In this document: positions 8,313 through 17,800 of the stretch, in pieces
How positions within the stretch are numbered: the stretch's first letter is position 1
Layout of the letters: each line of letters opens with the position of its first letter
Assembly (NCBI GenBank): GCA_021785155.1
Contig: JAJYGE010000227.1
Location: 1 to 20,468, forward strand
Source: Planctomycetota bacterium
Lineage (GTDB): Bacteria; Planctomycetota; Phycisphaerae; WQYP01
Direction: 5' to 3'
DNA length: 20,468 nt
Position numbers and translations under genes: made by a program
Notes under the pieces: generated by a model
What the model saw: the letters and a program-made list of their open reading frames with translations, nothing else
The model's database searches: none
Told to the model about the DNA's origin: nothing

Positions 8313-9364
8313 CCAAGCAACTACTTGCCGACAGTTTTGTCCAAGGTGACATCGCGCCAAACCGCTTTACGCATGTCGCCCTGGCGCATGGTGGCGGCGG
8401 GCAATTAACCGACGCTCTGATCAACCAAACGGTTATGCCGCGCCTGGGCAATCCCGCCTTATTGCAGTTGCTGGATTCAGGTGTGATACCCGGAAGTAAA
8501 ATGGCTCTGACTATTGACAGTTATGTGGTGCAGCCGCTGTTTTTTCCCGGCGGTGACATTGGCCGCCTGGCGGTCAGCGGCACGGTTAATGATTTAGCCG
8601 TATGCGGTGCCCATCCGCGCGCTCTGGCGTTATCGATGATTCTGGCGGAGGGGTTGGAGCGCGGGGTGCTTGAACGGGTGCTGGATTCGATAGCGGCCAC
8701 CGCCGGCGAGGCGGGCGTCCGCATCATTACCGGGGATACGAAAGTGGTGGGACACGGACAGGCCGACAGTATGTACCTGACTACCGCCGGAGTCGGCGAA
8801 TTAACAGGCCATCCGCTTCCGCATCCGGATCGTCTGGAGCCGGGCGATGTGTTGATTATCAATGGGCCGATTGGGGAACATGGTCTGGCGGTCATGCTGG
8901 CGCGCGAAATGCCTGAAGTACAAAGTGTGTTGCGCAGCGATGCGGCACCTCTTAACGGTCTTATCGAAGTATTGCGCAGCGCAATTCCCGAAGTGGTGTT
9001 TATGCGTGATCCAACGCGCGGTGGATTAGCCGGCCTTACCGCCGATCTGGCCGCACGAACCGGCTGGCGGATAATTCTTGAAGAAACGCATATTCCCATT
9101 CGGCCCGAAGCGAAACATGCCGCGGACATGCTGGGACTGGATCCGCTGGATATTGCCAACGAGGGCAAAGTGGTTGTGGCGGTGCGGCCCGGGCAGGCCC
9201 CGGCGGCATTGGATGTCATGCGGCAACATCCGCTGGGAAGAGAGTCGCGCATCATCGGGTATGTCGCACCTGAAAAAGATGCGGTTTGCACCCTGCACAC
9301 CTCCATAGGCGGATGGCGGGTACTGCAAAAACCTTATGGAGAACAGTTGCCGCGAATCTGTTGA
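8309..9364 (+). CDS. hypE: Hydrogenase maturation dehydratase HypE
   Basis: HypE accepts the carbamoyl group from HypF on its C-terminal cysteine and dehydrates it with ATP to a thiocyanate, which becomes the cyanide ligand of the active-site iron. The 351-residue protein has the PurM/AIR-synthase-like fold signature, with AHGGGGQL near residues 30-37 and the TGDTKVV and DPTRGG segments of the ATP-binding core. It ends in PRIC, so Cys351 is the required terminal acceptor. No truncation or odd residue is seen. It ends 32 nt before hoxE, which has its own strong ribosome binding site; this gap marks the border between the accessory and structural genes. Confidence 0.97.
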   Translation: MTKQLLADSFVQGDIAPNRFTHVALAHGGGGQLTDALINQTVMPRLGNPALLQLLDSGVIPGSKMALTIDSYVVQPLFFPGGDIGRLAVSGTVNDLAVCGAHPRALALSMILAEGLERGVLERVLDSIAATAGEAGVRIITGDTKVVGHGQADSMYLTTAGVGELTGHPLPHPDRLEPGDVLIINGPIGEHGLAVMLAREMPEVQSVLRSDAAPLNGLIEVLRSAIPEVVFMRDPTRGGLAGLTADLAARTGWRIILEETHIPIRPEAKHAADMLGLDPLDIANEGKVVVAVRPGQAPAALDVMRQHPLGRESRIIGYVAPEKDAVCTLHTSIGGWRVLQKPYGEQLPRIC

Positions 9365-9396
9365 TTTCGTGGATTTGAAAAAAAGGAGTATGTTGT

Positions 9397-9909
9397 ATGC
9401 TTAGAGGAACCTCAATCCCGCAACCTCCGACCCAGGATAAGCGCTGGAAAATTGTGGAAACCACCATGCGCCGCAACGACTTTCAGCCGCAGGCGCTCAT
9501 TGAAAGTCTGCACAGTGTGCAACAGGCGTTTGGGTTTCTCGACATTGCGGCCATGAAATGGGTGGCCGCCGCCCTTTCTGTCCCGCTGTCGCAAGTGTAT
9601 GGCGTGGCGACGTTTTACCATTTTTTCACGCTCAAACCACAGGGGAAGCACACCTGCGTGGTATGTCTGGGAACCGCGTGCTACATCAAAGACTCACGGC
9701 GGTTGCTGGACGATGTGGGGCAGCGCTACGGCGTGAAAGAGGGACACACCACCAAAAATGGTGAACTGTCGATGCTGGTGGCGCGGTGCATCGGCGCGTG
9801 CGGGTTGGCACCGGTGGCGGTGGTTGACGGGCAGGTGCTCGCCAAAGCCACCAGTGCGCACCTCATTGAAACCATTGAATCCAAAATGGAAAGGAAACAA
9901 GCCGTATGA
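9397..9909 (+). CDS. hoxE: Bidirectional hydrogenase diaphorase subunit HoxE
   Basis: HoxE is the NuoE-like [2Fe-2S] subunit of NAD-linked bidirectional hydrogenases. The 170-residue chain has an N-terminal helical region and a thioredoxin-like ferredoxin domain. Its four cluster ligands are Cys90 and Cys95 (CLGTAC) and Cys131 and Cys135 (CIGAC), with the spacing of Nuo[10 protein letters not shown] before the first pair is a family hallmark. AAGGAG lies 8 nt before the ATG. It overlaps hoxF by 4 nt. In cyanobacterial enzymes HoxE has been proposed to take part in electron exchange with ferredoxin. By itself the protein could be complex I NuoE, but the order E-F-U-Y-H settles the assignment. 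Confidence 0.94.
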   Translation: MLRGTSIPQPPTQDKRWKIVETTMRRNDFQPQALIESLHSVQQAFGFLDIAAMKWVAAALSVPLSQVYGVATFYHFFTLKPQGKHTCVVCLGTACYIKDSRRLLDDVGQRYGVKEGHTTKNGELSMLVARCIGACGLAPVAVVDGQVLAKATSAHLIETIESKMERKQAV

Positions 9910-11564
9910 AACCCGAAGAATTATTAGCGATGGCGGAGAAAACCCGCAGTGATCTCGATCGCTACGAGCATCGGATCCATGTATGCACCGAATCCGGATG
10001 CGTCAGCGTGCAAAGTGATGTTCTGCTTGAAAACATCGGTGAGGAAGTAAAGCGGCGCGGCCAGCAGGATAAGGTTTGCGTGAAAGGTACCGGCTGTATG
10101 GGCCTGTGCTGCAACGGGCCGCTGGTCCGGGTTGATGACGTTATGTACCAATTTGCCAAGCCGGAACATGCCGGAGTCATTGTGGAAAGCATTTCCGCTA
10201 AACCGGTAAAAGAGTTGCTGTGCGACACCAATCAGCCGTTTTTCACACGCCAGAAACTCGTGGTGCGGGAAAATTCAGGCCGTGTCGATCCGGAAAGTCT
10301 GGCGGATTGTCTGGCTTACGGAGCCTATCAGGCGCTGTTGAAAGTGTTGACCACCATGACCCCGCAACAGGTGATTCAGGAAATTTCAAATTCCGGCCTG
10401 CGGGGCCGGGGCGGAGCCGGTTTTCCAACCGGATTGAAGTGGTCGATGGTGGCCAAGGCCGGTGGCCGCGAGAAATATGTGATCTGCAATGGTGATGAGG
10501 GTGATCCTGGTGCATTCATGGATCGCAGTGTGATGGAAGGCGATCCATATCGTGTATTGGAAGGCATGGCGATAGCGGCGTATGCCGTGGGTGCCGATCA
10601 TGGCGTAATTTATGTCCGGGCGGAATATCCGTTGGCGGTGAAGCGGCTGAACAAGGCCATCAACATGGCCCGCCGGCACGAATTGCTCGGGCCTAATATC
10701 TTCGGCACCAACTTCAACTTCAACATTGAACTGCGACTCGGTGCCGGCGCATTTGTCTGCGGTGAGGAAACGGCGCTGATCGCCAGCGTGGAAGGCAAAC
10801 GCGGTGTGCCGCGGCCGCGGCCTCCTTATCCGGCTAATTCCGGCCTTTTCGGTTGTCCGACGCTGATTAACAATGTGGAGACTTACGCCAATATCGCCCC
10901 CATCATCAATCGGGGCGCGGCCTGGTTTTCCGCCATTGGAACGGAAAAAAGCAAGGGCACAAAAGTGTTTGCCCTGACCGGAAAAATTAAAAACACCGGA
11001 CTCATCGAAGTCCCCATGGGAATGCCCCTGCGGGAAATTATTTATGACATTGCCGGGGGAATTCCCGATGGCAAAGCCTTCAAAGCGGCGCAGACCGGCG
11101 GGCCTTCCGGCGGATGCCTGCCAAAGGAACTTCTGGACATTACCGTCGATTATGAATCGCTGGTGAAAGCCGGGTCCATTATGGGATCCGGCGGCATGAT
11201 CGTCATGGATGAAACCAGCAATATGGTGGATGTCGCGCGGTTCTTTATGGAATTCTGCATGACGGAAAGCTGCGGGAAGTGCGTGCCGTGCCGCGTGGGC
11301 ACGTATGAAATGCACGAGCTGCTGGATCGCATCTGCAAAAAGCAGGGAACCCCGGAAGACCTGCAACTGCTCAAGACGCTCTGTGATATGGTCAAACAGA
11401 CCAGCCTGTGCGGGTTGGGGCAGTCGGCACCCAATCCGGTGCTCAGCACCCTGCGTTATTTTGAAAACGAATATCTGGACCTGATTCAACAGGCCCAGGC
11501 TGGCCGCGCGGCCGGAAAGCACGATTCGAAGCCGCAACACATTGAATTGGAGGTACACCCATGA
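9906..11564 (+). CDS. hoxF: NAD(H)-oxidising/reducing diaphorase subunit HoxF
   Basis: HoxF is the NuoF-like flavoprotein that exchanges electrons with NAD+/NADH. An N-terminal thioredoxin-like domain has a [2Fe-2S] set at Cys27, Cys32, Cys64 and Cys68. The FMN-binding segment [16 protein letters not shown] lies near residues 164-179. The glycine-rich [11 protein letters not shown] lies at about 279-289. The C-terminal [4Fe-4S] ligands are CGKCVPC (Cys456, 459, 462) and Cys502 in SLCGLG. All cofactor motifs are intact, and 552 residues suits a HoxF with the extra N-terminal domain. It overlaps hoxE and hoxU by 4 nt (ATGA) on each side. No membrane segments and no proton-pumping Nuo genes are present, so this is a soluble diaphorase rather than complex I. 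Confidence 0.96.
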   Translation: MKPEELLAMAEKTRSDLDRYEHRIHVCTESGCVSVQSDVLLENIGEEVKRRGQQDKVCVKGTGCMGLCCNGPLVRVDDVMYQFAKPEHAGVIVESISAKPVKELLCDTNQPFFTRQKLVVRENSGRVDPESLADCLAYGAYQALLKVLTTMTPQQVIQEISNSGLRGRGGAGFPTGLKWSMVAKAGGREKYVICNGDEGDPGAFMDRSVMEGDPYRVLEGMAIAAYAVGADHGVIYVRAEYPLAVKRLNKAINMARRHELLGPNIFGTNFNFNIELRLGAGAFVCGEETALIASVEGKRGVPRPRPPYPANSGLFGCPTLINNVETYANIAPIINRGAAWFSAIGTEKSKGTKVFALTGKIKNTGLIEVPMGMPLREIIYDIAGGIPDGKAFKAAQTGGPSGGCLPKELLDITVDYESLVKAGSIMGSGGMIVMDETSNMVDVARFFMEFCMTESCGKCVPCRVGTYEMHELLDRICKKQGTPEDLQLLKTLCDMVKQTSLCGLGQSAPNPVLSTLRYFENEYLDLIQQAQAGRAAGKHDSKPQHIELEVHP

Positions 11565-12292
11565 ACCCTCGTGTAGCAACAACAGCCGAATCCATTACCC
11601 TGCATATCGACGGCAAAGATATCAGTTGCCGCGCCGGTGAAACCGTCCTGCAAGTAGCGCGGGAAAACGCCATCGACATTCCCACGCTCTGCCAGTTGGA
11701 CGGCCTGAGTGTCTGGGGCGGATGTCGGCTGTGCATGGTGGAAATCGCCGGCTCTCCGAAACTGCATGCGGCCTGTGCCACAGCCTGTCAGGAGGGCATG
11801 ATCATCACAACCAATTCTCCGCGGTTGCAGGAATATCGCCGGATGATTGTGGAATTGCTTTTTGCCGAACGCAACCACGTCTGCGCGGTGTGCGTGAGCA
11901 ACGGGCACTGTGAACTGCAAAATATGGCGGTGAAGCTGGGAATCGATCATGTGCGGTTTTACTACCGCTTTCCACATCTGGAAGTGGACAATTCTCATGA
12001 CTACATGCGAATGGATCAGAACCGTTGCATTCTTTGCACCCGATGCGTACGCGTGTGCGGTGAAATTGAAGGTGCCCACACCAAAGATGTCAAAGGCCGC
12101 GGCGTGATGGCCGCGATTATCCATGATCTGGATCAGCCATGGGGCGACAGTCAAACCTGTACCGGCTGCGGTAAATGTGTGAATGTATGCCCGACCGGCG
12201 CATTAACGCGGCGCACTGTGGCGGTGGGTGAAATGATTAAAAAGACCGAATTTCTTCCTTACCTGACTCTTATGCGGGAGACCAAGTCATGA
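11561..12292 (+). CDS. hoxU: Diaphorase iron-sulfur subunit HoxU
   Basis: HoxU corresponds to the N-terminal part of complex I NuoG and relays electrons between HoxF and HoxY. Four cofactor regions appear in order. A plant-type [2Fe-2S] domain has Cys44, 55, 58 and 72. A His-Cys region has His106, Cys108, Cys111 and Cys117. Two ferredoxin-like [4Fe-4S] motifs follow: Cys156, 159, 162 and 166, and [12 protein letters not shown] with Cys200, 203, 206 and 210. At 243 residues it stops where NuoG would continue into its molybdopterin-like part, as expected for HoxU. It overlaps hoxF and hoxY by 4 nt each. Confidence 0.95.
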   Translation: MNPRVATTAESITLHIDGKDISCRAGETVLQVARENAIDIPTLCQLDGLSVWGGCRLCMVEIAGSPKLHAACATACQEGMIITTNSPRLQEYRRMIVELLFAERNHVCAVCVSNGHCELQNMAVKLGIDHVRFYYRFPHLEVDNSHDYMRMDQNRCILCTRCVRVCGEIEGAHTKDVKGRGVMAAIIHDLDQPWGDSQTCTGCGKCVNVCPTGALTRRTVAVGEMIKKTEFLPYLTLMRETKS

Positions 12293-12855
12293 CCACTAAA
12301 ACGCAAAAACCAACTGTGGCCACTGTGTGGCTCGACGGATGTTCGGGTTGCCACATGAGCCTGATGGACCTTGATGAACGGCTTATCCAACTGGCAAGTC
12401 TGGTGGATGTCGTGCATTCACCGGTTGTGGATCCCAAGGAGTTTCCACAAAGCGTTGATGTCACGCTTGTGGAAGGTGCCGTCAGCAGCGAAGAAGATCT
12501 GCATAAAGCTCAGATCATTCGCGCCCGCAGCAAATTTGTCATTGCCTTGGGCGATTGCGCTGTGACCGGCAATGTGCAGGCCATGCGTAATTATTGGGAC
12601 CGGGAAGATTTGTTTGCCCGGGCTTATGTTGAAAATGCGCAGGAGCCTCCGACGCCGGAAATGCGAAAAGCCGCATTGCCCGTGGTGGTGGTGCCTCCGT
12701 TGCGTCCTCACGCCACGCCGTTGCATGAGGTGATCAAAGTCGATTTATATCTGCCCGGATGTCCGCCGCCGGCCGACGCGATCTGGTATGTGCTTACCGA
12801 GTTTCTGGCGGGCCGCACGCCCGTCCCGGCCACGGTGTCCCGGTTCGGCAAATAA
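12289..12855 (+). CDS. hoxY: [NiFe]-hydrogenase small subunit HoxY
   Basis: HoxY carries the single proximal [4Fe-4S] cluster that wires the active site in HoxH to the diaphorase. Ligands are Cys18 and Cys21 (DGCSGCHMSL), Cys90 (GDCAVTGN) and Cys158 (LPGCPPPAD). The protein has 188 residues and no Tat signal or C-terminal membrane helix, as expected for a short, soluble group 3d small subunit. It lacks the medial and distal cluster domain of membrane-bound hydrogenases. It overlaps hoxU by 4 nt. A 43-nt spacer, possibly holding a mini-ORF, separates it from hoxH. Confidence 0.95.
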   Translation: MTTKTQKPTVATVWLDGCSGCHMSLMDLDERLIQLASLVDVVHSPVVDPKEFPQSVDVTLVEGAVSSEEDLHKAQIIRARSKFVIALGDCAVTGNVQAMRNYWDREDLFARAYVENAQEPPTPEMRKAALPVVVVPPLRPHATPLHEVIKVDLYLPGCPPPADAIWYVLTEFLAGRTPVPATVSRFGK

Positions 12856-12863
12856 GGTGTCCC

Positions 12864-12902
12864 ATGAATCTCGGACGAACAATAAAGAGGATTGAATCAT
12901 GA
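12864..12902 (+). CDS. Possible 12-residue coupling mini-ORF before hoxH
   Basis: ATG at 12864 opens a frame encoding [12 protein letters not shown] that ends in TGA at 12900-12902. The stop overlaps the hoxH ATG as ATGA, the same junction geometry used elsewhere in this operon. AAGG at 12854-12857 lies 6 nt upstream. Because hoxH also has its own GAGG, the mini-ORF may be accidental. If translated, it would extend the coupling chain from hoxY to hoxH. No homology is recognised. Confidence 0.25.
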   Translation: MNLGRTIKRIES

Positions 12903-14323
12903 CTAAGACCATTACCATTGACGGTGTTACCCGCATTGAAGGACATGCCAAGATTACCATTCAACTGGACGAGGCTGGAAAAGTCAGCGACGCCCAATTT
13001 CACGTTACGCAATTCCGCGGTTTTGAAAAATTCGTGGAAGGCCGGCCGCTGACGGAAATGCCCAGCATCATGGCCCGAATCTGCGGCATCTGCCCGGTCA
13101 GCCACCTGATGGCCGCCGCCAAAGCGTGCGATGATATGCTTGCGGTGGCCATTCCCCCCACCGCCGACAAACTGCGGCGCATCATGAACCTCGCGCAGTT
13201 GGTGCAAAGCCATGCGCTGTCGTTTTTTCATCTTTCCAGTCCGGACCTGCTTTTTGGCATGGATGGTGATCCCAAACGCCGGAATATCTTCGGATTGATT
13301 CAGGATCATCCGGATTTCGCCCGTGACGGCATCCTGTTACGCAAATTCGGCCAGGAGATTATTGCGCAGCTGGGCGGAAAAAAGATTCACCCGGCCTGGG
13401 TGGTGCCCGGCGGTGTTAATGCCCCGCTGACGGAGGAAAAGCGGGATTTGATTCTCAAGGAAATTCCCGCGGCTCTGGACCGTGCTCAACGGGCTTTGGA
13501 ATTTTTTCACACCGTACAGGATCATTACCCCGCCGAGGTTGATGCCTTTGCCAATTTCCCCACGCTTTTTGCGGGTTTAAGCGGGCCGGACGGGCTGATC
13601 GAACACTATGACGGCACGCTGAGATTTGTGGATGAAAATGCGTCTCCTGTGGCTGAACTAACCGATAGCCATCACTATGGCTCCATCATCGGAGAAGCCG
13701 TGGAAAATTATTCGTACCTCAAGTTCCCGTACTTCAAAGCCCGCGGCTATCCCGAGGGAATATACCGCGTCGGACCGCTGGCACGCCTGATTGTGGCCGA
13801 ACGTTGTGGTACGGTGCGGGCGGATCGTGAGCTGGGGATATTCCGTTCCCGCCTGGGCAGAGCGCCACAAAGCAGCTTCCACTACCACTGGGCCAGACTT
13901 ATCGAGATCATGTACGGAATTGAAATGATCCAGCGGCTGCTGGAATATCCGGGAATTCTTGATACCCATGTGCGCTCCAGAGCCAGGCCCAACCGCCTGG
14001 AGGGTGTGGGTATTTCCGAGGCACCGCGCGGCACGCTGATTCATCATTATAAGATTGATGACAATGGACTTATTCGCTGGGCCAATCTGATCATTGCCAC
14101 CGGTCACAACAATCTGGCAATGAATCGGGGCGTGCGGCAGGTTGCTGAAAGATTTGTGGACGGCAAAAAACTCAAGGAAGGCATGCTCAATCGCGTGGAG
14201 GCCGTGATCCGATGCTTTGATCCGTGCCTGAGCTGCTCCACCCATGCGCTGGGTCAGATGCCCATACGAATTGAGCTTTGCCAACCCGGCGGCGAGGTGT
14301 GCAATGTTTTGCAGAGAAACTGA
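12899..14323 (+). CDS. hoxH: [NiFe]-hydrogenase large subunit HoxH (precursor)
   Basis: HoxH holds the Ni-Fe(CN)2CO active site where H2 is split or formed. The N-terminal metal motif [10 protein letters not shown] supplies Cys62 and Cys65, and the C-terminal motif [10 protein letters not shown] supplies Cys443 and Cys446, so all four bridging or terminal thiolates are present. By family precedent the maturation protease cleaves after His449, removing a 25-residue extension that here contains two further cysteines. TRIEGHAKI at the N-terminus is the usual opening of group 3 large subunits. GAGG at 12887-12890 lies 8 nt before the ATG. The length of 474 matches HoxH. The end overlaps the start of hoxW by 20 nt. 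No substitution near the active site suggests loss of activity. Confidence 0.97.
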   Translation: MTKTITIDGVTRIEGHAKITIQLDEAGKVSDAQFHVTQFRGFEKFVEGRPLTEMPSIMARICGICPVSHLMAAAKACDDMLAVAIPPTADKLRRIMNLAQLVQSHALSFFHLSSPDLLFGMDGDPKRRNIFGLIQDHPDFARDGILLRKFGQEIIAQLGGKKIHPAWVVPGGVNAPLTEEKRDLILKEIPAALDRAQRALEFFHTVQDHYPAEVDAFANFPTLFAGLSGPDGLIEHYDGTLRFVDENASPVAELTDSHHYGSIIGEAVENYSYLKFPYFKARGYPEGIYRVGPLARLIVAERCGTVRADRELGIFRSRLGRAPQSSFHYHWARLIEIMYGIEMIQRLLEYPGILDTHVRSRARPNRLEGVGISEAPRGTLIHHYKIDDNGLIRWANLIIATGHNNLAMNRGVRQVAERFVDGKKLKEGMLNRVEAVIRCFDPCLSCSTHALGQMPIRIELCQPGGEVCNVLQRN

Positions 14324-14861
14324 CATTTCCGTATCCGGCCCTGACATTCTGATTATCGGCTACGGCAATTCCATGCGCGCCGACGACGGGGCCGGGCCGG
14401 CACTGATCGAACAACTCGATGCGCTGCTGGCCCAAAAGCGCACCACCGCTGTGCGCCTGATCGCCTGCCCGCAACTGATGCCGGAACTGGCGGCGGACAT
14501 CTCCGAAGCCAGGAAAGTGCTTTTTGTGGACGCCAGTGTTGCGGTAAAACCGGGACGCGTTCGCATAACGCGCGTTGAGCCGGATGCGGTGCGCATGACC
14601 ATGGGGCATCATTTCTCGCCGACATCGCTATTGTCGATGGCAGGCTCGGCTTTCGGGGCCTGCCCGGCGGCGTGGGTGGCGGAAGTCGGCTGTGAATCGC
14701 TGGAAATGGACAACCGGCTAAGTGACCGGATCGCCGCCACCGTGGAGCGTCTGGCCCGGCACCTCATGTATCATCTGGCGCGCCGCCCCGGCAGTGCGGA
14801 TCAGGCGTTGAACGATGGAGAACAAGACGCACGTCTCCAAACCATGTGCCAACAAAAATGA
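14304..14861 (+). CDS. hoxW: HoxH-specific maturation protease HoxW
   Basis: This 185-residue protein belongs to the [NiFe]-hydrogenase maturation endopeptidase family (HycI/HybD/HoxW), which removes the C-terminal extension of the large subunit after nickel insertion. Seen are IIGYGNSMRADDGAG (residues 17-31, with D27/D28 where the family has an acidic nickel ligand), FVDAS with D76, and GHHFSP with H102/H103, matching the three expected nickel-sensing positions. An upstream in-frame ATG at 14244 would lie deep in hoxH; 14304 is preferred because GAGG precedes it by 8 nt. It overlaps hoxH by 20 nt. The last 30 or so residues are polar and extend past the usual family end. Position directly after hoxH supports HoxW over other proteases of the family. 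Confidence 0.9.
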   Translation: MFCRETDISVSGPDILIIGYGNSMRADDGAGPALIEQLDALLAQKRTTAVRLIACPQLMPELAADISEARKVLFVDASVAVKPGRVRITRVEPDAVRMTMGHHFSPTSLLSMAGSAFGACPAAWVAEVGCESLEMDNRLSDRIAATVERLARHLMYHLARRPGSADQALNDGEQDARLQTMCQQK

Positions 14862-14866
14862 AAGGA
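14862..14866 (+). promoter_or_regulatory. Ribosome binding site that decides the nifJ start
   Basis: AAGGA lies 8 nt before the ATG at 14875. The upstream in-frame ATG at 14815 lacks such a site and would extend the protein into hoxW by residues not typical of PFOR. Confidence 0.6.
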
Positions 14867-14874
14867 TCGTATTT

Positions 14875-17800
14875 ATGACTACCAACAAACATACAACTGT
14901 GGATGGAAACGAAGCTGCGGCCAGTGTGGCATACCGCACCAGTGAAACGGCCTTTATTTTTCCGATTACACCCGCCAGTCCCATCAGCGAATTCTTTGAT
15001 GACTGGGCATCACGCGGGCAGAAAAACATCTGGGGCGGCGTGCCGCAGATTGTGGAAATGCAAAGCGAGGGTGGAGCCGTCGGATCAGTCCATGGCGCGC
15101 TGCAGGCCGGTTCACTGTGTACCACGGCCACATCTTCGCAAGGCCTGCTGCTGATGATTCCCAACATGTATAAAATCGCCGGCGAACTTACCAGCTTTGT
15201 CATGCATGTCGCGGCCCGCTCCCTGGCCACCCATGCCTTGTCCATCTTTGGTGATCATTCCGATGTCATGGCCTGTCGGCAGACCGGCTTTGCCATGCTG
15301 GCATCCATGAATGTACAGGAAGCCCATGATCAGGCCGCCATTGCCATGGCCGCCACGCTGCGCAGCCGCATCCCGTTCCTCCATTTCTTTGACGGCTTTC
15401 GCACCTCCCATGAACTTAACAGCATTGACTTGCTCAGTGATGAGCAACTGCATTCTCTGATTCCAGTGGAATCTCTGGCCGCGCATCGCAAGCGTGGCCT
15501 GACGCCCGATGCGCCGGTGTTGCGCGGAACAGCGCAGAATCCCGACACCTTTTTTCAGGCCCGCGAAGCCCCCAATTCCTTTTATGATGCTTTGCCCGGA
15601 ATTCTCAGCGAAGAGATGCGCCGATTTGGCGCGCTGACGGGCCGGAATTATCAGCCTTATGAATATCGCGGCCATCCGCAGGCCCAGCGCATCATTATCA
15701 TCATGGGATCCGGTGCCGAAACCACCTGTGAGACCATACGCCATCTGGCTTCGGATGGTCAGCGGATCGGCTGCGTGATCGTGCGCATGTATCGCCCCTT
15801 TGCCGCGGATATGCTGGTGAATGCCATTCCCTCCACAGTGCGGAAGATTGCCGTGATGGATCGCTGCAAGGAGCCGGGAGCCGCCGGCGAACCACTGTAT
15901 CAGGATGTGATCACTTCCCTGGCACAAGCCGCAATGGCCGGCGTATTGCCGATGGGAGAAATGCCTCTGGTGATCGGTGGACGTTATGGCCTGTCCAGCA
16001 AGGAATTTACGCCCGCGATGGTCAAGGCGATTTTCGATGAACTTGATAAACCCACCCCCAAACCCCGGTTCACCGTCGGCATCAACGACGATGTTACCCG
16101 GCTGTCGCTGCCGGTGGATGATAACTTTGACATTGAAAGCAAGGATGTTGTCCGCGCGATGTTTTTCGGCCTCGGCGCGGACGGAACGGTCGGAGCCAAC
16201 AAGAATTCAATCAAAATTATCGGCGATCAGACCGATCTGCACGCCCAGGGCTATTTTGTTTACGACTCCAAAAAGTCCGGTGCCATGACCGTCTCGCATT
16301 TGCGGTTCGGCCAAGAGCCTATTCATTCGCCCTATCTGATCCGCAAGGCCAATTTCATCGCCTGCCACCAGTTTGAGTTTTTGGACCGCATGGACATTCT
16401 GGAAACCGCCGCCCCCGGCGCTGTGTTTTTGCTCAATGTTTCGCTGCCGCGGGAACAGGTGTGGAATCATCTTCCGCTGGAAATTCAGCAGGTGATTATT
16501 GATCGCAAAATTCGTTTTTTCGCCATTGACGCCAACACCGTGGCACAAAATACCGGCATGGGCCGACGAATTAATACCATCATGCAGACCGCCTTTTTCG
16601 CCATATCCGGCGTATTGCCGCGCGATGTCGCCATTGAGGCCATTAAAAAGGCGATCAAAAAAACCTATGCCAAGCGCGGTGAAGAAGTGGTGCGGCGCAA
16701 TTTTGATGCGGTCGATCAGACGTTGGCCAATCTCCATGAAATAGCCGTTCCCGCGCAAGCGACATCCACATATCATCAGGGCAGTTTTGTGCAGGAGAAC
16801 ATGCCGGAGTTCACCAAGCGCGTGCAGGCCGTCATGATGGCCGGTAAGGGAGACCTGCTGCCGGTCAGCGCGTTTCCCGTCGATGGTACCTGGCCCACCG
16901 GCACCACGAAATGGGAAAAGCGCAACATCGCGCTGGAGATTCCCCTCTGGGATCAACAATTCTGCATTCAATGCAACAAATGCTCATTTGTCTGCCCCCA
17001 TGCGGCGATTCGCGCCAAAGTTTACGATTCAACATCCCTGGCCGGCGCTCCGGAAACATTCCGCAGCATGGCTTACAAAGCGCCGGATTTCAAAGGCATG
17101 TCCTACACGCTGCAGGTCGCCCCTGAAGACTGCACCGGATGCGGACTGTGTGTTGAAGTCTGCCCCGCCAAGGACAAAACCAACCCGAAACATAAAGCCA
17201 TCAACATGACACCACAGGCCGCAATCCGGGAGCCGGAACGTGCCAATTTTGATTTCTTTCTTAAGATTCCGGAACTGGATCGCGCCCGCATCACCCGCCT
17301 CGATGCCAAAGCCAGCCAGTTTATGCTGCCTCTCTTTGAATTCAGCGGGGCCTGCGCCGGCTGCGGTGAAACGCCTTATCTCAAATTGCTCACACAGCTT
17401 TTGGGAGATCGGCTGATTATCGCCAATGCCACAGGATGTTCTTCGATCTACGGCGGAAATCTTCCCACAACGCCCTACACCACGGATCGTGCCGGACGTG
17501 GTCCCGCCTGGAACAACTCCCTTTTTGAAGACAACGCCGAATTTGGTCTGGGCATTCGTGTGGGCCTGGATCAGCATATCCAGCACGCACAACGGCTGGT
17601 CCGAAATCTCTCCGGCCTGACCGGTGACACCCTGGCCGCGGCGCTATTGGAAGCCGACCAGAGTTCCGAAAAAGGCATTGCCGATCAACGCAACCGCGTG
17701 CTGGAACTCCGCAAGATTCTGACGCGATCAACGGACCCGCAAGCCGCACTTCTCCATCAGATGGCGGATTATCTGGTGCGCAAGAGTGTCTGGATCATCG

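Noticed and set aside
8521..9306. 261-codon open frame on the - strand opposite hypE
   Set aside because: Antisense to an intact hypE; Ser/Arg/Pro-rich low-complexity translation without family features.
10386..11582. 398-codon open frame on the - strand opposite hoxF
   Set aside because: It lies wholly antisense to hoxF, whose cofactor motifs are all intact. The translation has no recognisable domain and is rich in His, Gly and Arg, as expected from antisense reading of GC-rich codons.
9397..12292. hoxE-hoxF-hoxU as a partial respiratory complex I (nuoEFG)
   Set aside because: The third gene ends where NuoG continues, no membrane nuo genes follow, and hoxY/hoxH come directly after in the canonical Hox order.
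15112..15927. 271-codon open frame on the - strand opposite nifJ
   Set aside because: Antisense shadow of the PFOR N-terminal domains, with no domain signature and no ribosome binding site of note.
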